Positions 8,608 to 16,032 of a stretch of DNA of 64,000 nt are shown here, in pieces. The notes under the pieces are model-generated. The model saw only the letters and a program-made list of their open reading frames with translations, had not been told where the DNA came from and made no database searches. Numbering within the stretch: position 1 is the stretch's first letter; every line of letters begins with the position of its first letter. Source of the stretch: Haloarchaeobius sp. FL176 (lineage in GTDB: Archaea; Halobacteriota; Halobacteria; Halobacteriales; Natrialbaceae); the NCBI RefSeq assembly GCF_024609245.1, contig NZ_JANJYH010000002.1:124001-188000 (forward strand). Direction: 5' to 3'. Position numbers and translations under genes: made by a program.

Positions 8608-8609
8608 TC

Positions 8610-8840
8610 GTGGTCACAGCCTACATCATGATCAAGGCGAACACGGGCGAGGCGGACAGGCTGAAGGAGAACATCGAGGCGAGCGAGGGCGTCGACCACG
8701 CCTACATCGTCGCCGGCGACGTCGACGTCATCGCGAAGGTGACCGTGGACTCGCCGGGTGCGGTCAAGGACATCGCGGCGTCGAAGATACAGAGTATCCG
8801 CGGCGTCGAAGACACACAGACCTACATCGCGATGGACTGA
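8610..8840 (+). CDS. Second stand-alone RAM (Lrp/AsnC C-terminal) domain protein
   Basis: The 76-residue protein starts at GTG 8610, two bases after the RCK gene stop, with GGAGG in the end of that gene as a possible ribosome site. It contains HAYIVAGDVDVIAKV and DTQTYIAMD, closely paralleling the divergent paralogue at 7592-7822. It lacks a DNA-binding domain. Tight coupling to an RCK protein suggests a sensing role in ion or amino-acid homeostasis, which is inference. Confidence 0.88.
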   Translation: MVTAYIMIKANTGEADRLKENIEASEGVDHAYIVAGDVDVIAKVTVDSPGAVKDIAASKIQSIRGVEDTQTYIAMD

Positions 8841-8855
8841 GTCGGATTACCAGCG

Positions 8856-9341
8856 CTACCCCCCGCCGTTCGTCGCGGTCGCGAGCAGGTCGGCGGCCGG
8901 TTCTTCGTAGTCGTAGCCCGGAATCAGCCCCTGGACGTACGTTCCCTCAACGAACTCAGCGAGCACTTTCGCGTCCGCCACACCGGTTTTCGCTCGCCCG
9001 GAGCGGTAGGTGAACGTCGCGACGACCGCCCCCGCGCGGCGCTCGACGGCCGGCTCGTCGTGATCGACGGTCTTCGCGGGGTCGAACGAGTCCTCCAGCC
9101 GCAGTTCGAGCGTCTCGAACCAGCCGTCCTCGACGACCGGCGGGACGGTCTCGTCGGCGACCACGGTGTCCAGCGTCGGCAGGCGCACCGTCACCTCGAA
9201 CGCGGTTCCGGCGTCCTCCTTGCTCGTCGCGGTCGCCCGTACGTCGAACGGGGTGGTCGTCAGGTCGTAGCCGTCGTCCACGGGCGTGAACGCGTCGTGG
9301 CGGTCGAACGCACGCTCGGCCGACTCGGGCAGCTGTGTCAT
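8856..9341 (-). CDS. Conserved haloarchaeal protein, DUF5813-like
   Basis: Unknown function. The 161-residue soluble acidic protein begins MTQLPESAERAFDRHDAFTP, a start I associate with the DUF5813 family of haloarchaea. Its middle is beta-strand rich (FEVTVRLPTLDTVV) and it ends in a run of alanines and glycines. No signal peptide or metal motif is evident. It is convergent with the RAM gene at 8840. Confidence 0.8.
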   Translation of the reverse strand: MTQLPESAERAFDRHDAFTPVDDGYDLTTTPFDVRATATSKEDAGTAFEVTVRLPTLDTVVADETVPPVVEDGWFETLELRLEDSFDPAKTVDHDEPAVERRAGAVVATFTYRSGRAKTGVADAKVLAEFVEGTYVQGLIPGYDYEEPAADLLATATNGGG

Positions 9342-9399
9342 GTCCCCCGCTAGGCCGTCGAAAAGGATGGAAGTTGCGTTCCGGGCGCGTTCGTCCGGC

Positions 9400-9954
9400 T
9401 CAGCCGAGCAGGTAGCGCATCCACGGGTAGCGTTCGACCAGCGGCTGCCCATCGACCTCGTACTGCTCGACTCTGGCGTCCAGGCCGAGGATGCGCCCCG
9501 CCCCGAAGGCGGCGACGGAGAGGAACACGAGCATGTACGCGAAGTCACCGTTGATGTAGCCGTGCGTGACCTCCCAGTTCCCGAGGTAGAACAGGAGCAT
9601 CATGAACGCACCCCAGAACGCGGCCAGTCGCGTGAGAAAGCCCACGATGAGCCCGAGTCCGATGAGCAACTCGCCCCACGGGACCGCGACGTCGACGAAG
9701 CTGACGAACCAGCCTGTCTCGCCCATCGTCACGAACAGGTCCGCGACGGGACTCCCGTTCGCCGGCGGTGAGTTCACCAGGTAGCCCGATGCGCTGAAAC
9801 TCCCCGATAGCACCTTGTCGACACCGCTCTGTAAGAACGCGATCCCCATCATCAGTCTGAGCGCCAGGATGAACCAGACACTCAGCGAGTGCAGTTTGCC
9901 GGTCGCCGTGTAGCCCCCGAGCGTACTCCGGAGCTGGATCTCTTGGGTTGCCAT
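9400..9954 (-). CDS. DoxX family membrane protein (copy 1)
   Basis: The 184-residue integral membrane protein has four spans (near 28-46, 85-103, 108-125 and 135-155). It shows the DoxX pattern ALRLMMGIAFLQSGVDKVL. The family includes the quinone-linked DoxD/DoxX part of thiosulfate:quinone oxidoreductase, but many members are uncharacterised. The C-terminus FGAGRILGLD...MRYLLG recurs in the second copy at 51792-52322. A TATA-like GTATTTTTAATA (9983-9994) lies about 34 bases upstream, and the palindrome TCACGTGA (9956-9963) sits immediately before the ATG. Confidence 0.87.
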   Translation of the reverse strand: MATQEIQLRSTLGGYTATGKLHSLSVWFILALRLMMGIAFLQSGVDKVLSGSFSASGYLVNSPPANGSPVADLFVTMGETGWFVSFVDVAVPWGELLIGLGLIVGFLTRLAAFWGAFMMLLFYLGNWEVTHGYINGDFAYMLVFLSVAAFGAGRILGLDARVEQYEVDGQPLVERYPWMRYLLG

Positions 9955-10010
9955 GTCACGTGAAGTCGTACCACTGTCCCTGTATTAAAAATACCGCGTG
10001 AATAGCCCGG

Positions 10011-10418
10011 CTACGCCCCGGTCTCCTCGGCCTGGCCCTCCTCCTCGGCGTCGAGTACACCCCGAACCGCCATCTCGACCTCGTCGAAGTTCGACAGGGT
10101 CAGCCCGTCGGTCGTGACGAACACGCCCTCCGTCTCGGTCGTGACTCGCACCAGGAACCCGTTCTCGAACACGCGGATTGTGTACTCGTACTCGCCCAGC
10201 TCGGACTGCTGGTACGCCGCCTGCGTCGTTTTGAACCCGCGCCACTCGTGGCCCACGAACGTCGTCAGGTCCGCGTCCCGCTCCAGGTCGCTCCGGAGGT
10301 ACAGCTGCTCGAAGTCGTCCCGTGTGAAGTACGTCACCGACCGCAGACTGTCGCCGATCGTCGTTCTGCATGCCGACACGATGCGGTCCGCGCCCCGCTC
10401 CGTCACCAGGCTGGCCAT
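10011..10418 (-). CDS. Conserved haloarchaeal protein of unknown function
   Basis: The 135-residue soluble protein starts MASLVTERGADRIVSACR and contains SVTYFTRDDFEQLYLR and GHEWRGFKTTQAAY. It looks like a family of short haloarchaeal proteins often annotated only as a DUF, with a predicted alpha/beta fold. A CTTATG box on the minus strand (10442-10447), about 26 bases before the ATG, supports this start and a leaderless message. No catalytic motif is evident. Confidence 0.8.
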   Translation of the reverse strand: MASLVTERGADRIVSACRTTIGDSLRSVTYFTRDDFEQLYLRSDLERDADLTTFVGHEWRGFKTTQAAYQQSELGEYEYTIRVFENGFLVRVTTETEGVFVTTDGLTLSNFDEVEMAVRGVLDAEEEGQAEETGA

Positions 10419-10932
10419 GGTCGTTGTCGTCCATCCATGGACATAAGACCGCCGTTGTGCACAGGTGACCGTCCGTGTCCCCGATACTGCAGTTCAGTGA
10501 CCTGTCATTGACCGTTATATTTACGTATGAAACTTCCGTAGTTGAGACTGGTTCCTGAGTATTCGGGGCCCGGCCGACGAGACATCTGTCATGTCCACAG
10601 GTCGCGTTGGTCGCGGCGGCTGCCTCCGCCATGCCCGGCAGCCGCTTTCTGCGAGCCTGATACCGACGCCAGCGACTGGCGTGGCTCGCCGGCCCTTGCT
10701 CCTCGACGCACCTGTCCCGACTCACTGATATGTGTCTGGCGCCCGGGCTGCTGTGCCCGCCGACCCGACCGGTCACGGCAGCCGTGACGGGGGCAGAAGT
10801 CGAACTTCCGCGCTCCGCTCGTGTGTTCGAATCCTCGCTCTCGGCTCGCTGGCGCTCGCCGTTCGCTGTCCGCGGCGGCGAGCGGCCCCGCACTTCTCGC
10901 AGACACGTCTCTCACGTTCGCTCGAGACAGTA
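10419..10932. other. 514-base gap with no convincing protein gene
   Basis: Holds the promoter of the gene at 10418, a second TATA-like element GTTATATTTACG (about 10514-10525) with no gene behind it, and then about 390 bases of arginine- and cysteine-rich short frames lacking haloarchaeal codon bias. At 10791-10813, GGGCAGAAGTCGAACTTCCGCG resembles the 3' end of the neighbouring tRNA-Leu (read on this strand), a possible decayed copy. Confidence 0.6.
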
Positions 10933-11015
10933 TGCGAGGGGCAGGATTCGAACCCGCGAACCCCTATGGGAGCGGATCTTAAGTCCGCCGCCTTTGGCCG
11001 CTCGGCCACCCTCGC
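10933..11015 (-). tRNA. tRNA-Leu (anticodon TAA)
   Basis: The minus strand folds into a class II tRNA of 83 bases. The acceptor GCGAGGG pairs with CCCTCGC (discriminator A). The anticodon stem GCGGA/TCCGC encloses loop CTTAAGA with anticodon TAA, followed by a variable arm, and T stem GCGGG/CCTGC with loop TTCGAAT. No intron is present and CCA is not encoded. Confidence 0.97.
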
Positions 11016-11055
11016 GCGGTCGGGAGTTCACCCGGCGGCTTCAAGACGATTTCGC

Positions 11056-11397
11056 TTACCAGTCCACGCTGAGGGTCCCGTCGCCGTGCGGGTCGGGCGC
11101 GATCTCCTCGTCGGTGCGCCGGTCGACGATGTGGATGATGCCCGTGTCCTTCTTGGCGGGGCAGACCTCGGCGGCGCGGACGTTGTGGTCGAGCTCGTCC
11201 TCGCCGAAGAAGTAGGTCCTCGGGCGGGCCAGCCCGGTGTCGATGTCGAGGTCCCAGTTCCCGGACACCTCGGCGCACTTGCCCGCGCCGAAGCACTTGT
11301 TGGCCTCGAAGATTATCTTGTAAGGCTTCTCCTCGACCGGTGGGGCGTCCGACTCGCCGATCTCGCTCGGCGTGTGGGCGTCCTCGGCGTCGCTCAT
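11056..11397 (-). CDS. Ferredoxin with CxxAxxC...CP motif (3Fe-4S type)
   Basis: The 113-residue small electron carrier has cysteines C35, C41 and C79-Pro, in the order CFGAGKC...EVCP. The middle cysteine of the usual CxxCxxC is Ala38, as in ferredoxins holding a [3Fe-4S] cluster, though this is inferred. An acidic N-terminal extension of about 25 residues precedes the fold. I start at MSDAEDAHTP. It lies just downstream of a membrane protein gene on the same strand (58 bases), with tRNA-Leu behind it. Confidence 0.85.
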   Translation of the reverse strand: MSDAEDAHTPSEIGESDAPPVEEKPYKIIFEANKCFGAGKCAEVSGNWDLDIDTGLARPRTYFFGEDELDHNVRAAEVCPAKKDTGIIHIVDRRTDEEIAPDPHGDGTLSVDW

Positions 11398-11455
11398 GTC
11401 TGGCTTTCGGAGGCGGGCGAACTTTCGTGTGTCGGTTCCGGCGTCCCTACGTCGG

Positions 11456-11968
11456 TCAGTACGACCACACGGCCGCGAGGATGCCAGCGGTCTGGCCGAC
11501 GCCGACGAGCGCGAAGCCAAGCAGCGCCAGGGGCTCCGAGCTCGAGAGCTCGGGCGAGAGCAGGTACGCACCAGCACCGATGGCGCTCAGGGCGGCACCG
11601 GCCTGATAGACGCGGGGGGTGCGGTCCACGTTCTCACCGGTGTAGACGTACGCAGCGGCCGGAACGAGCATCCAGCCGGCGACCGCGACCCGTGCCAGCG
11701 TGGTGTTCACCGGGTCGGCGAAGACGGCGACCGTGCCGAGCGCGTTCAACACGATACCGACGAGGAGGACGACCTTCCAGGCGAGGAGCACGCCTTCCTG
11801 CATGTCGCGCCACGAGAGGAGGGTGAAGGCGACGAGCAGCACGTCCATCACCACCATCCCAATTCTGACGGCCTCGAGTCCCGCGAGCTCCACGTGGGCG
11901 GCGGCGGCGAACGTCCACGCGAGCGGGACCAGCAGCCCGGGGCCTGTCTCTCGGAGTCGTCGGAGCAT
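11456..11968 (-). CDS. Multi-span membrane protein, unknown
   Basis: The 170 residues have about five hydrophobic segments (near 12-28, 34-52, 62-84, 90-110 and 148-168), few charged residues and no recognised motif. It sits directly upstream of the ferredoxin gene, so the two may be co-transcribed, but no shared role can be assigned. A membrane redox partner is one speculative option. Confidence 0.75.
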   Translation of the reverse strand: MLRRLRETGPGLLVPLAWTFAAAAHVELAGLEAVRIGMVVMDVLLVAFTLLSWRDMQEGVLLAWKVVLLVGIVLNALGTVAVFADPVNTTLARVAVAGWMLVPAAAYVYTGENVDRTPRVYQAGAALSAIGAGAYLLSPELSSSEPLALLGFALVGVGQTAGILAAVWSY

Positions 11969-12045
11969 GGTGGCACATCGAAGGGGAGCGAAAAGAGCGT
12001 ACCCCCTCGAAGCGCGGGGCGACGGAAAAACGTCGGGCGGTCGCG

Positions 12046-12588
12046 TTACTCGTGGATGTCGATGCCCTCGATGACGGCCTCCTCCTGGGGCTGGTCACGG
12101 GGCCCGGTCGGAAGCGAGCCGATGGCCTCGACGACGTCCATGCCGTCGGTGACCTTGCCGAAGACGGCGTGCTTGCCGTCGAGGTGCGGCTGGGCGTCGA
12201 GGGTGATGAAGAACTGGCTCCCGTTCGTGTTCGGGCCGGAGTTCGCCATCGAGAGCACGCCGGGGCCGTCGTGGCTCAGGTCGTCGTGGAACTCGTCCTC
12301 GAACTCGTAGCCGGGCCCGCCGCGGCCGGTGCCGGTCGGGTCGCCGCCCTGGATCATGAAGTCGCCGATGACGCGGTGGAACGGGACGCCGGCGTACAGC
12401 GAGTCGCCGCGTGTCTCGCCGGACTCGGGGTCCTCCCACGTCGGCGTCTCGACTGCTGGCTCGTCGTTCGCGGCCGGCTCGTGCTTCGCGAGGTTGACGA
12501 AGTTCTCGACGGTGTTCGGGACGCGCTCGTCGTACAGCTCGACCTCGATGTCGCCGTGATTCGTGCGGATGGTTGCAGTCAGACTCAT
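12046..12588 (-). CDS. ppiA: Cyclophilin-type peptidyl-prolyl cis-trans isomerase
   Basis: The 180-residue cytoplasmic cyclophilin catalyses proline isomerisation in folding. It has the family blocks VPNTVENFVNLA, FHRVIGDFMIQGGDPTGTG and SQFFITL, including the catalytic Arg in FHR and the FFIT and HAVFGKV stretches. Start is MSLTATIRTNHGDIEVEL at 12588. The frame upstream is open but arginine-rich and not conserved-looking. Confidence 0.95.
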   Translation of the reverse strand: MSLTATIRTNHGDIEVELYDERVPNTVENFVNLAKHEPAANDEPAVETPTWEDPESGETRGDSLYAGVPFHRVIGDFMIQGGDPTGTGRGGPGYEFEDEFHDDLSHDGPGVLSMANSGPNTNGSQFFITLDAQPHLDGKHAVFGKVTDGMDVVEAIGSLPTGPRDQPQEEAVIEGIDIHE

Positions 12589-12727
12589 GTCTCCACCCAG
12601 GAGCGCGCTCGGGAAAACGTTGTGGATACGTCGACGGCGGGACGTTGCGGCTGTGGCGGTGCGGTCCTGTCGCCGACTCGGCACCCCCCATGGATTCAAT
12701 AACGAGCGGGTCGAAAACTTCGAACGA

Positions 12728-13705
12728 ATGACCCGCTCGGCGCGTCACCGACGCGAGCACGTGACACTCGCCAGACTCCCCTCCGGCGTCGAGATCACGA
12801 CGACCGTTCACAGCTACGAGGGGCCGGACGACGGACCGACGGTGTACGTGCAGGCGGCCCAGCACGGCCGCGAGATAAACGGCACCGAGGTCCTCCGCCG
12901 GCTGCACGACGAGCTACCGACGACCGACCTCGCCGGTAAGCTGGTCGCGGTGCCGGTCGCGAACCCGCTCACGTTCGACCGCATCTCCTACACGACACCG
13001 GAGGTGCTCGATTCGGTCAACCCGAACATGAACCGGGTGTGGCCGGGGGACTTCGACGGGAGCCTCCACCAGCGCATGGCAGCGGCGCTCTGGACGTACG
13101 CGGGCGAGGCCGACGTCATCGTCGACCTCCACACCGGCAGCCCCTCGATGCTCACTCACACCGTGTTCACGCAGGGCGACGACCGCTCGCGCGAACTCGC
13201 CGAGGCGTTCGGGACCGACCTGTTGCTCGCCGAGCCGTCGGGCGAGGATGCCCCGGAGACCTGGCACCGACGTGGTTTCGACGGCAAGCTCCGCGTCGCC
13301 GCCTCGGCCGAGGGCATCCCGGCCATCACGCCCGAACTCGCCCACAACAAGCAGATCGTCGAGGACGCGGTCTCGACGGGCGTCCGCGGGACCCTGAACG
13401 TCCTCCGCCACCTCGGCGTGCTCGACGGGCAGGTGATCGCGGGTGAGTCACCACAGGTCGCCCGGAACCATCTCGGTCGGGTCGACGCGGCGGAGTCGGG
13501 GCTGTTCCGGCCGAACCCGTCGCTCGAGCTCGGACAGCGCGTCGAGACCGGCGACCACCTCGGGCACGTCTACCACCCGTCGACGTACGAGGTGCTCCAG
13601 CGCGTCGAGTGCGACCGCGACGGCATCTGCTACGCCATCACTCGCGAGGCGACGGTGAAGGGTGGCGACCGGCTCGTCAGCGTCGCCATCCCGGTCGAGG
13701 AGTAG
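12728..13705 (+). CDS. Zinc-dependent deacylase/carboxypeptidase (AstE/ASPA, M14-like)
   Basis: The 325-residue enzyme belongs to the succinylglutamate desuccinylase/aspartoacylase group. Zinc ligands are seen in AQHGREINGTE (His and Glu, H-x-x-E pattern) and in VDLHTGSP (second His). The family asparagine-arginine pair NPNMNRVWPG follows, and a conserved Glu lies in TPELAHN. The C-terminal third is the small beta domain typical of the family. The substrate, an N-acyl amino acid or amide, is unknown. The preferred start is MTRSARHRREHV at 12728. It is convergent with the deaminase, three bases apart. Confidence 0.87.
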   Translation: MTRSARHRREHVTLARLPSGVEITTTVHSYEGPDDGPTVYVQAAQHGREINGTEVLRRLHDELPTTDLAGKLVAVPVANPLTFDRISYTTPEVLDSVNPNMNRVWPGDFDGSLHQRMAAALWTYAGEADVIVDLHTGSPSMLTHTVFTQGDDRSRELAEAFGTDLLLAEPSGEDAPETWHRRGFDGKLRVAASAEGIPAITPELAHNKQIVEDAVSTGVRGTLNVLRHLGVLDGQVIAGESPQVARNHLGRVDAAESGLFRPNPSLELGQRVETGDHLGHVYHPSTYEVLQRVECDRDGICYAITREATVKGGDRLVSVAIPVEE

Positions 13706-13708
13706 TGC

Positions 13709-14119
13709 TCAGGCCCGCGCAGGCAGCAGTTCGGAGAGCGCGACCTTCCGCAGCTCGCCGTCCAGTCTGACGAGCACGTCGAGCGTCGGGTCGTAGTCGT
13801 ACAGCAGCTCCCGACAGACGCCGCAGGCGGAGATGACGACCGGGTCGTTCGCGGGGTCGTTCTCCCGGAAGCGCACCGCGACGGAGCAGTCGAACGAGTC
13901 GTGACCGTCGGCGAGTGCGTTCTCCAGCGTGACGGGCTCGCAGTGGACGGTCGCCTGGTCGACGCTCGACTTCAGGTTCACGGCGGTGTAGACGGTGCCG
14001 TCCTCGGTCCGGAGCGCGGAGGCGACCCGGTGTCGGTCCGGGTCGAATCTGGCTTCCAGTGTCTCGACGGCGGCGTCGACGAGCTCGTGGTCGGCGGCGT
14101 AGGGCGGTCGGGGCTCCAT
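13709..14119 (-). CDS. cdd: Cytidine-deaminase-like zinc hydrolase
   Basis: The 136-residue protein has the deaminase zinc site as H59-C-E61 and C99-G-V-C102 (ACGVCRE). This is close to the H(A/C)E...PCxxC pattern of cytidine and blasticidin-S deaminases, except that Ala replaces the usual Pro. It would convert cytidine or deoxycytidine to the uracil form in pyrimidine salvage. Similar haloarchaeal proteins are annotated as cytidine deaminase, but a relative with another nucleoside substrate is possible. It is divergent from the methyltransferase by 90 bases. Confidence 0.78.
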   Translation of the reverse strand: MEPRPPYAADHELVDAAVETLEARFDPDRHRVASALRTEDGTVYTAVNLKSSVDQATVHCEPVTLENALADGHDSFDCSVAVRFRENDPANDPVVISACGVCRELLYDYDPTLDVLVRLDGELRKVALSELLPARA

Positions 14120-14209
14120 GGCGGCGCTTGGACCGCCGGGGCAAAAAGGGTCCGTCAGACGGGGGGGAACCGCAACTGTGATTTTCTCCTGAGCACTCGG
14201 TCCGAGCCC

Positions 14210-14824
14210 ATGACGGACGACGACGACCCCGCAGCCTGGTGGGACGAGGCGTACGAGCGCGACGCGGCTCCGTGGGACACCGGCGAACCGCAGTCGGTGC
14301 TCGCGGGCGTCGCCGACCGTCCTGAGTGCTGGCGCGTCCTCGCCCCAGGCTGCGGGACCGGTACGCACGCCGTCCACTTCGCGGGCCACGGCCACGACGT
14401 AGTCGGCGTCGACATCTCCGAGAACGCCGTCGAGCACGCCCGGGCCAACGCCGACGAGCACGGCGTCGAGGCGACGTTCCACGTCGACGACGTGCGCGAG
14501 CTCGACGGCGTCGACGGGCCGTTCGACGCGGTCGTCGACAGCGGCACCTTCCACGTGTTCGCCGGCGCGGAGCGCGAGCGGTACGTCGACGCGCTCGCGG
14601 GCGTGGTCGCCGACGGCGGCCGAGTGTTCCTCCTCGCCTTCGGGGCCGATGCCCCCGACGACGCCGGGCCGACACCGGTCTCGCACGACGACGTGCGGAC
14701 GGCGTTCGCCGAGGGCTGGAGGGTTCGAGAGGTTCGGGACGCGCCGTTCGGGACGCGCCACGGCGACGTGCCCGGGACCTACGCGGTCGTCGAGCGGACG
14801 GCGGAGAACAACGAAACGGCGTGA
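14210..14824 (+). CDS. Class I SAM-dependent methyltransferase
   Basis: The 204 residues have motif I as VLAPGCGTGTHAVHFA, an acidic residue after strand 2 (VVGVDIS), and FDAVVDSGTFHVF as motif II. The N-terminal WWDEAYERDAAPWDTGEPQ resembles the thiopurine/TPMT-like and UbiE-like small-molecule methyltransferases. The substrate is unknown. It runs convergently toward the TrpD-like gene, 18 bases from its end. Confidence 0.85.
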   Translation: MTDDDDPAAWWDEAYERDAAPWDTGEPQSVLAGVADRPECWRVLAPGCGTGTHAVHFAGHGHDVVGVDISENAVEHARANADEHGVEATFHVDDVRELDGVDGPFDAVVDSGTFHVFAGAERERYVDALAGVVADGGRVFLLAFGADAPDDAGPTPVSHDDVRTAFAEGWRVREVRDAPFGTRHGDVPGTYAVVERTAENNETA

Positions 14825-14842
14825 GAAACGGACCGACGGCAG

Positions 14843-15913
14843 TCAGAACGCGCGGAGGTCCTCGAGGACAGCGGCGGCGTCGCCCGACGCGATGGTCTCG
14901 CGGGCGAGTTCGAGGCCGTCGTCCAGCGAGTCGACGTCGTCGCGGGCGTACATCCGGAACGCGGCGTTGAGTGCGACGGCGTCGGCGAACTGGTCGTCGC
15001 GCTCGCCGGCGAGGACCGCCTCGGTGATGGCGGCGGACTCCGCGGCCACGTCGTCGACGCCGAGGTCCTCGCCCTCGAAGTCCATGCCGAACTCGGCGGT
15101 CTCGATTTCGTAGTCGTCGACCGCGTCGTCGCCGTCGTGCCACTCCGCGACCTTCGTGTAGCCGGGGCGGATGTCGTCGTAGCCCTCCATGCCCTGGAAC
15201 ATGACGACCTTGTCGACGTCGAGTTCCTCGCTCGCGGCGAACGTGTTGCAGGTCTTCTTGGCGAACGCGAGGTGGTAGAAGGAGCCGAGGTGGACGTCGG
15301 CGTTGGCGGGGTTCGCGAACGTCTCGACCGTGTTGACGAACGTCCGGACGCCCATCTGGTCGCGGCGGTCGAACAGCTCGTCGATGCCCGGGTTGAACGC
15401 GGGCTGGTAGTAGAAGCCGAAGCCGGTCTCGTCGACCATGTCCGCGCTCTCCTCGGGCGAGAGTTCGGTGCGGACGCCGAGCTCGTCGAGCACGTGCTTG
15501 TAGGCGTCCTGCTTCTGCGTGGGGACGCGGTCGCCGCTGTGGGCGACGACCGGTGTGCCAGCGGCGGCGGCGACGACGCCCGCGGCGACGCCGAAGATGG
15601 CCGACCGGCCCTTGCCGTCGTAGTTCGCACCGCAGTCGACGGGGTCGGCGTCGGGCTCGGCCGTGACGACGCTCTCCTCGCGCATCACGTCGGTGTACGC
15701 CGCCAGCTCTTCGGGGTTGTTGCGCTTCCAGCGGTTCGCCAGCCAGAACGCTCCGAGTGTCGTCGGGTCGGGCTCGCCGCCGAGGATGCGCTGGAACGCC
15801 TCGCGGGCCTGTCCACGGTCCATGTCCGCCGCGGACTTGTGGCCGGAGCCGACGACCTCCGTCATCAGTCGCTTCAGGGGCCACTCGCCGTACTCGCGGG
15901 TCGCTTGTGCCAT
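14843..15913 (-). CDS. Anthranilate phosphoribosyltransferase-like protein (TrpD paralogue)
   Basis: The 356-residue protein has the two-domain nucleoside phosphorylase class 3/TrpD fold. An N-terminal helical domain (MTEVVGSGHKS..., LGAFWLANRWKRNNPEELAAY) precedes a phosphoribosyl domain (IFGVAAGVVAAAAGTPVVAHSGDR). The canonical GTGGD of true TrpD is replaced by DCGANYDGKGRS, and no trp genes are near. It is better read as a TrpD2-like relative of uncertain substrate, although it is commonly annotated TrpD. Confidence 0.8.
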   Translation of the reverse strand: MAQATREYGEWPLKRLMTEVVGSGHKSAADMDRGQAREAFQRILGGEPDPTTLGAFWLANRWKRNNPEELAAYTDVMREESVVTAEPDADPVDCGANYDGKGRSAIFGVAAGVVAAAAGTPVVAHSGDRVPTQKQDAYKHVLDELGVRTELSPEESADMVDETGFGFYYQPAFNPGIDELFDRRDQMGVRTFVNTVETFANPANADVHLGSFYHLAFAKKTCNTFAASEELDVDKVVMFQGMEGYDDIRPGYTKVAEWHDGDDAVDDYEIETAEFGMDFEGEDLGVDDVAAESAAITEAVLAGERDDQFADAVALNAAFRMYARDDVDSLDDGLELARETIASGDAAAVLEDLRAF

Positions 15914-16032
15914 GTCCGCTCGTTAGAACGGTCCGAGGAAAAGTCGCCCGGTCCGTTCCCAGCGTGTGGGAGTCGCGTCACGGACCATCGCCCTTCGAAA
16001 CACGTACCTTGGCCAGGTCCCTAGCGCCGACG

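Noticed and set aside
10589-10915. 108-codon frame in the gap beside tRNA-Leu
   Set aside because: Basic and cysteine/serine-rich composition and poor codon bias; no motif.
13677-15884. 735-codon open frame overlapping the deaminase, methyltransferase and TrpD-like genes
   Set aside because: Arginine-rich frame-shifted reading of real genes.
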